The notes under the pieces: model-generated
The model's input: the letters and a program-made list of their open reading frames with translations, nothing else
Told to the model about the DNA's origin: nothing
The model's database searches: none
Made by a program: the position numbers and the translations under genes
Assembly: GCA_021234155.1 (NCBI GenBank)
Contig: JAJEKV010000001.1
Coordinates: forward strand, 19,237,382 to 19,301,381
Reading direction: 5' to 3'
DNA length: 64,000 bases
Source: Isoetes taiwanensis
Taxonomy: Eukaryota > Streptophyta > Lycopodiopsida > Isoetales > Isoetaceae
In this document: positions 60,320 through 64,000 of the stretch, in pieces
Layout of the letters: every line of letters starts with the position of its first letter
Numbering within the stretch: the first letter of the stretch is position 1

Positions 60320-61735
60320 AAAATGTCTCTAGTTTTGTTCTTATATGCTGACGATGTCAACCTCCTGGCCTATACTCCAGAGGACATGCAACGTCACCTG
60401 GATGCTCTTGACACTTTTTGCCGATTCACTGGCATGCGAGTTAACTTGGCCAAAACTAGGGTGCTGCTAGTTTCATCATCCCGTCAGTCAAGGCTTCCCT
60501 CATTCACTTACCAGGGACAAGATGTAGAGGTGGCTCTGACCTACAAGTACTTGGGGATCGAGTTCTCTATTACCACCCATTGGGATGCTGCCATCAGGTT
60601 GCGGGTCACGGCGGGTTGGAAAGCACTATACACCATGCAAAACAACAGCCACAAGGCAGAGTTGTATGCCTGGGGCCACCAGTCACACTTGTTTCGGGTC
60701 TTGGTCGAGCCGGTCCTTTTGTATGGGGCAGAAGTATGGGGTCCGGTGATATCCCTCAACACCTTGAATGACCTCGAGTAGGTGCAGAAAGCCTTCTTGG
60801 CATGAGCCCTTGGGGTAAAGTCCACAGTTCCATACCAGATCCTACTCCAGGAGACAGGTTTTCACCCCCTTCAACGGGCTGCATTGGAACGCCATATCAT
60901 TTACTTCTAGAAGGTGGTCGCTATGGGCGATACACGTTTGCCCAACCTTGCTTTTGGCCATGGCGATGGGTCCCCACGCGTGAAAGCCTGCTGGAAGGAC
61001 AAGCAAACTTAGTGGTTCTCACGCTGGGGTGTACAGGCAAACAGATGCGTACATGTAAGGACAAAGAAAGATCACAAAGCACTTAAGTTGTACCTAAATG
61101 CTACTTTCCTTCGCAAGCTCTGGGATGCAGATGCTTTGACGCACGTTAAGCTGGCACACTATCAGCAGCAAGTCAATCCTAGACTCACGAGAGGCCCACA
61201 CCAGTACTTGTCCACCCAGTTGTCCATGAAGAAGCGCAGACTTATAGCTTCCATTCGCACGGGTGCACATCGCCTCCGCATTGAGACAGGACGTTGGGCT
61301 CGAGAAGCACGAGAGCAAAGGCTTTGCCAGTGTTGCCACCAGGGCGCCATTGAGGATGAATGTCATGCCCTCCAGATCTGCCGAGCGTTTGCCCATATCC
61401 GAGAGCGGTATGTTCGATTACTAGTGCCTGACCAACCGTTGCGTGAGTTATTGAATACGGCATCAGTGGGTTTGTTGGGGTCATACCTCCAGGAGGTTAT
61501 GGATGCACGGACTCAGTTGTGTCCTCCGGGACGGTATTGAACTGTTCTATACAATTGTACAGCGTGCCAGCATACTTATTACTGCTAAGGTTTTTCCCTT
61601 GAAAACCCTTTGGGGCGGGGGTTTTTTAATCCTATCAGTAATACGCTTGTTGCTCTCTTTTTGTTTGGGTCCCATAGGCCAATCGGTCTCCGTGGACGCT
61701 AAAAAATCTATTCTATTCTATTCTATTCTTAGAGA
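60320..61735 (+). mobile_element. 5'-truncated LINE (non-LTR retrotransposon)
   Basis: The reverse-transcriptase catalytic box LFLYADDVNLLAYTPEDMQR (60,338) is followed by FTGMRVNLAKTRVLL, YKYLGIEFS and VEPVLLYGAEVWGP. After one stop and shift come GVKSTVPYQILLQETGF and RAALERHIIYF. The C-terminal part (61,088-61,540) has RTGAHRLRIETGRWAREARE and the zinc-finger-like CQCCHQGAIEDECHALQIC. The 3' end is a pentamer run TTCTA/CTATT repeated about five times (61,706-61,730), a common LINE tail. The RT fingers, the endonuclease and ORF1 are missing, so it is a dead 5'-truncated copy. Confidence 0.88.
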
Positions 61736-63106
61736 GAAGAAACTAGTCTTGGACCATAGGAATACCCAAATTGGTGAACTTTTTTGCATTTTCTCAATAG
61801 TGGATGTGTGATGGATGTGTGATGTGCTTTGACTAGAAAAAGGACATTTTGCCAACTTTGGTTGGGGAATATGGTGATGGAGCATGGAAGTAGGAATTTT
61901 GAAGCATGAAGGGTGTTTCATGGATAGGGTCAAGATGGTAGGAATATGAGAGAAGCCTTGGGGAATAGGATTCATGCAAAAATAACTTGGATCTAGCCAC
62001 ATACCAATGAATCTTGAAGGGTCTTCCAAATCCTAGCAAAAGGGTCTTCAACTTTAAGCTCAATTCTTCTTGCTTGAATCTCAACCTTCTCGTATGATGT
62101 CCAATGAATGTCCTTCCCTTGGTTCTTCATCATAGGTGTCTCTTGGGGTCTTTAATGATGGAAGTCTTCAAATCTTGTCACTTGTTTAGCTCATGCACAC
62201 ATGTATTAGTCAAATGTCAACCAAATGTGCAAAGTATGTGCATAGCTTTTCTATGCTGCCAAAATGTGGCATCATGGGCCTTAGTAGATTTTTCTTTCCA
62301 ACCACCTTAACCACTAGTCCTTGCAAGTTAACCTGATCGGACCATTGCCTGCCGTCGGATTGCAATAAGGTTATTATGCATCACTGATAGAATATTCTTC
62401 TCCGAAAGAATATTCCAATGATTACTACAATAACTCCTCGAATATTCACCTCCTAAAGAATATTCCGAAGATTACTGCCATAATCACTGCATGCGCTCTG
62501 TTTCCGCCATAGCTATCCGCCATAGCAGCTGGTTCTTGCTCCTTTTCTTCAATCTGGCTCAAATCCAACCAGCTCCATTTCCGCATTTTCTTTTTCGGAA
62601 GGGATTCAGCCATCTACCATCCCTGGGCTCGTTATTTTCCGTCTTTCTGTCGGATTTGGGGTCAGGTCAAGTGCCGACTTTTTATTTTCATTTTTTAAGT
62701 GTATTTGCATTTTATTTGCAGATTGATGCAAAGTTTTCGCAGATTTTTCTTTGTAGAGCTATGTTGGATCGCCCGGCAGTTACATGCCAATTGACTATGC
62801 TTCTTGCTGCCTGAAATCAACGCAGCAGCAAAAATAGACGATGTGGAAGTCCTTTTATTTCTTTCTGACATTCAATCATCTGCACTGCTCGACCCTTCCA
62901 ACTAATGGCTAATATGAAAGGCAGATCCGTTTCATATGAAAGGCAGATCCGTTTCATCCTCTGCTCTGCCAGAATGAAGGTCGTTGTATTCTGTATTAAG
63001 CTTTTGAAGCTTCTTAATCCGCCATCTATCTCTCCCCCATCTGCATCTGCATCTCTGTTTCTGTTCTGCACCAGTTCGCTTCAACTTGCTCGGACTAGTG
63101 GTTAAG
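61736..63106. other. No recognised genes; repeat copy 2 at 62.1 kb
   Basis: The part at 62,108-62,285 is related to 31,235-31,425 (TTGGTTCTTCATCATAGG, GATGGAAGTCTTCAAATC, GTATTAGTCAAATG, CTATGCTGCCAAAATGTGGC). TATGAAAGGCAGATCCGTTT is tandemly doubled at 62,912-62,950. No coding sequence recognised. Confidence 0.5.
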
Positions 63107-63212
63107 GGAGGTCAACCCTCCCCTCTCGCAAATTATGGGAAACAAACCCTCTCGGCCTGCCAGCCTCGAGGGTTTATTTCCCATAATTTGCTTGAGGGGA
63201 GGGTTAACCTCC
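63107..63212. mobile_element. Foldback hairpin element, 106 bp
   Basis: Nearly perfect inverted arms: GGAGGTCAACCCTCCCCTC and CGCAAATTATGGGAAACAAA then CCCTC at the left, with their complement at 63,164-63,212 and a loop of about 15 nt. Only a few mismatches (for example GTCAACC/GTTAACC). Confidence 0.8.
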
Positions 63213-64000
63213 TCATCATGCCTTTGGGAACTTCATTGTGCCATATGGCACCGTCACAGCATCTCTTAATAGGCGGGGCGGGGTGGGGTGGGCAGGAGGA
63301 CGAACGAACAGACGGAATGATGGATAGGCAGACAGATAAGACAACATCTGAGATGCGTGGCATGGATTAGGTGCTCAGCTGGACATGTGGTTCATTATTA
63401 AAAAGGAAGTTTAAATGGTTATGAATCAGATTTGCGGTCTTTTGCTTTGATATGGCCCAATGGGAGGATTATTATGTCTTAACTAAATATAGCAACCACT
63501 TCCAATGCCATTCTTCACCATGCATCAATTGCATGCTTGCATACACAAAAACACACATAAAAACATAATACATCCTGCTTTCACACGCGCACATCTGAAT
63601 TGTTAGGGATAACAATGATTTATACCAGGCATAATATGGTCATCAAATCTTGAACATAAAATATTGAATTTCCCATGGTAAGCCAAAACCGAGTTTTAGT
63701 TGGTGAATCTTCCACATATTTCGTGGAGACAGGGTTGCCTCACCAATAGATGAACCATCCTCGAAAAAATGTAAGGTCATGATGACCGACATCATAATAA
63801 CATCCTCAAACATAGTTTTTTTTTTAAATCTAATGGGGATATCCATATCTAGAAATAGCAAAAGTATAATAAAGTGAACCTTCCATGGTAACCAAAACTG
63901 CATTTTTTCAAAGTGGATTTAGTGCTAATCCTGCATATGGGTATAATTGTTTACGTAGGATATCTACGAAAAACTTAAGATATCTTTTTCAATTCATGAT
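63213..64000. other. No recognised genes
   Basis: Short GGCGGGGCGGGGTGGGGTGG run near 63,272. Otherwise anonymous sequence. Confidence 0.45.

Overview
The window is nuclear DNA of a land plant. Gene fragments of plant type are present: a plant glutamate-receptor-like channel, a caffeic-acid-type O-methyltransferase and an intron-rich CutC. There are Ty3/gypsy and LINE remains, GT-AG introns, and long AT-rich stretches without genes. A seed-free plant such as a fern or lycophyte is my guess from the style of the repeats; the sequence does not prove it. Almost every recognisable coding sequence is a mobile-element gene or a decayed fragment of a host gene.

The notable part is 1-20.5 kb. Two related but strongly diverged transposons lie next to each other in opposite orientation. 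Each has the same layout: a gene for a DUF7869-type, DDE-transposase-like protein faces away from a gene for a nuclear protein that joins a ParB-like domain to a bacterial-type (beta-class order) DNA-methyltransferase-like domain. Element B (12,326-20,460) is complete and flanked by TTAA. It has 23-bp imperfect terminal inverted repeats, the DUF7869 gene on the minus strand (12.7-15.9 kb) and the ParB-methylase gene on the plus strand (16.8-20.1 kb). Element A (left of position 1 to 10,370) is the mirror image: ParB-methylase on the minus strand (1-3.5 kb) and a decayed DUF7869 gene on the plus strand (7.6-10.1 kb) interrupted by a 321-bp MITE. Each element carries its own dispersed palindrome between the two genes and inside introns of the methylase gene: AATCGCGCCAGGCGCGATT in A, and AGTGTATTCCGGAATACACT in B. 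A third, 1.7-kb non-autonomous element C (32,675-34,360, TTAA on both sides) has A-type ends and A-type palindromes but no recognisable gene. I read this as a family of TTAA-specific DNA transposons that carry an element-specific palindrome and a ParB-methylase protein that may recognise it.

From 20.5 to 31 kb I recognise no genes, apart from one small inverted-repeat element (23.4-23.7 kb) and, at the end, an inverted minisatellite (30.8-31.2 kb). At 32-35 kb lie a glutamate-receptor-like pseudogene (minus), element C, and the first four exons of a CutC copper-homeostasis gene (minus). A 3.5-kb PIF/Harbinger-like element (35,331-38,860, TAA target duplication) follows. A degenerate AGATTC-rich repeat field and a 631-bp tandem duplication occupy 39.6-41.7 kb, and an O-methyltransferase pseudogene 44.8-46.0 kb.

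From 46 to 64 kb there are a weak AlkB-like exon (49.6 kb), a GC-rich foldback (50.4-50.7 kb), a duplicated GCAT-rich segment (51.2-52.4 kb), and a Ty3/gypsy integrase split by a 3.97-kb insertion with a 10-bp target duplication (53.8-59.0 kb). A 5'-truncated LINE with a pentamer tail (60.3-61.7 kb) and a 106-bp hairpin element (63.1 kb) complete the list. The rest is anonymous repeat-rich noncoding DNA.
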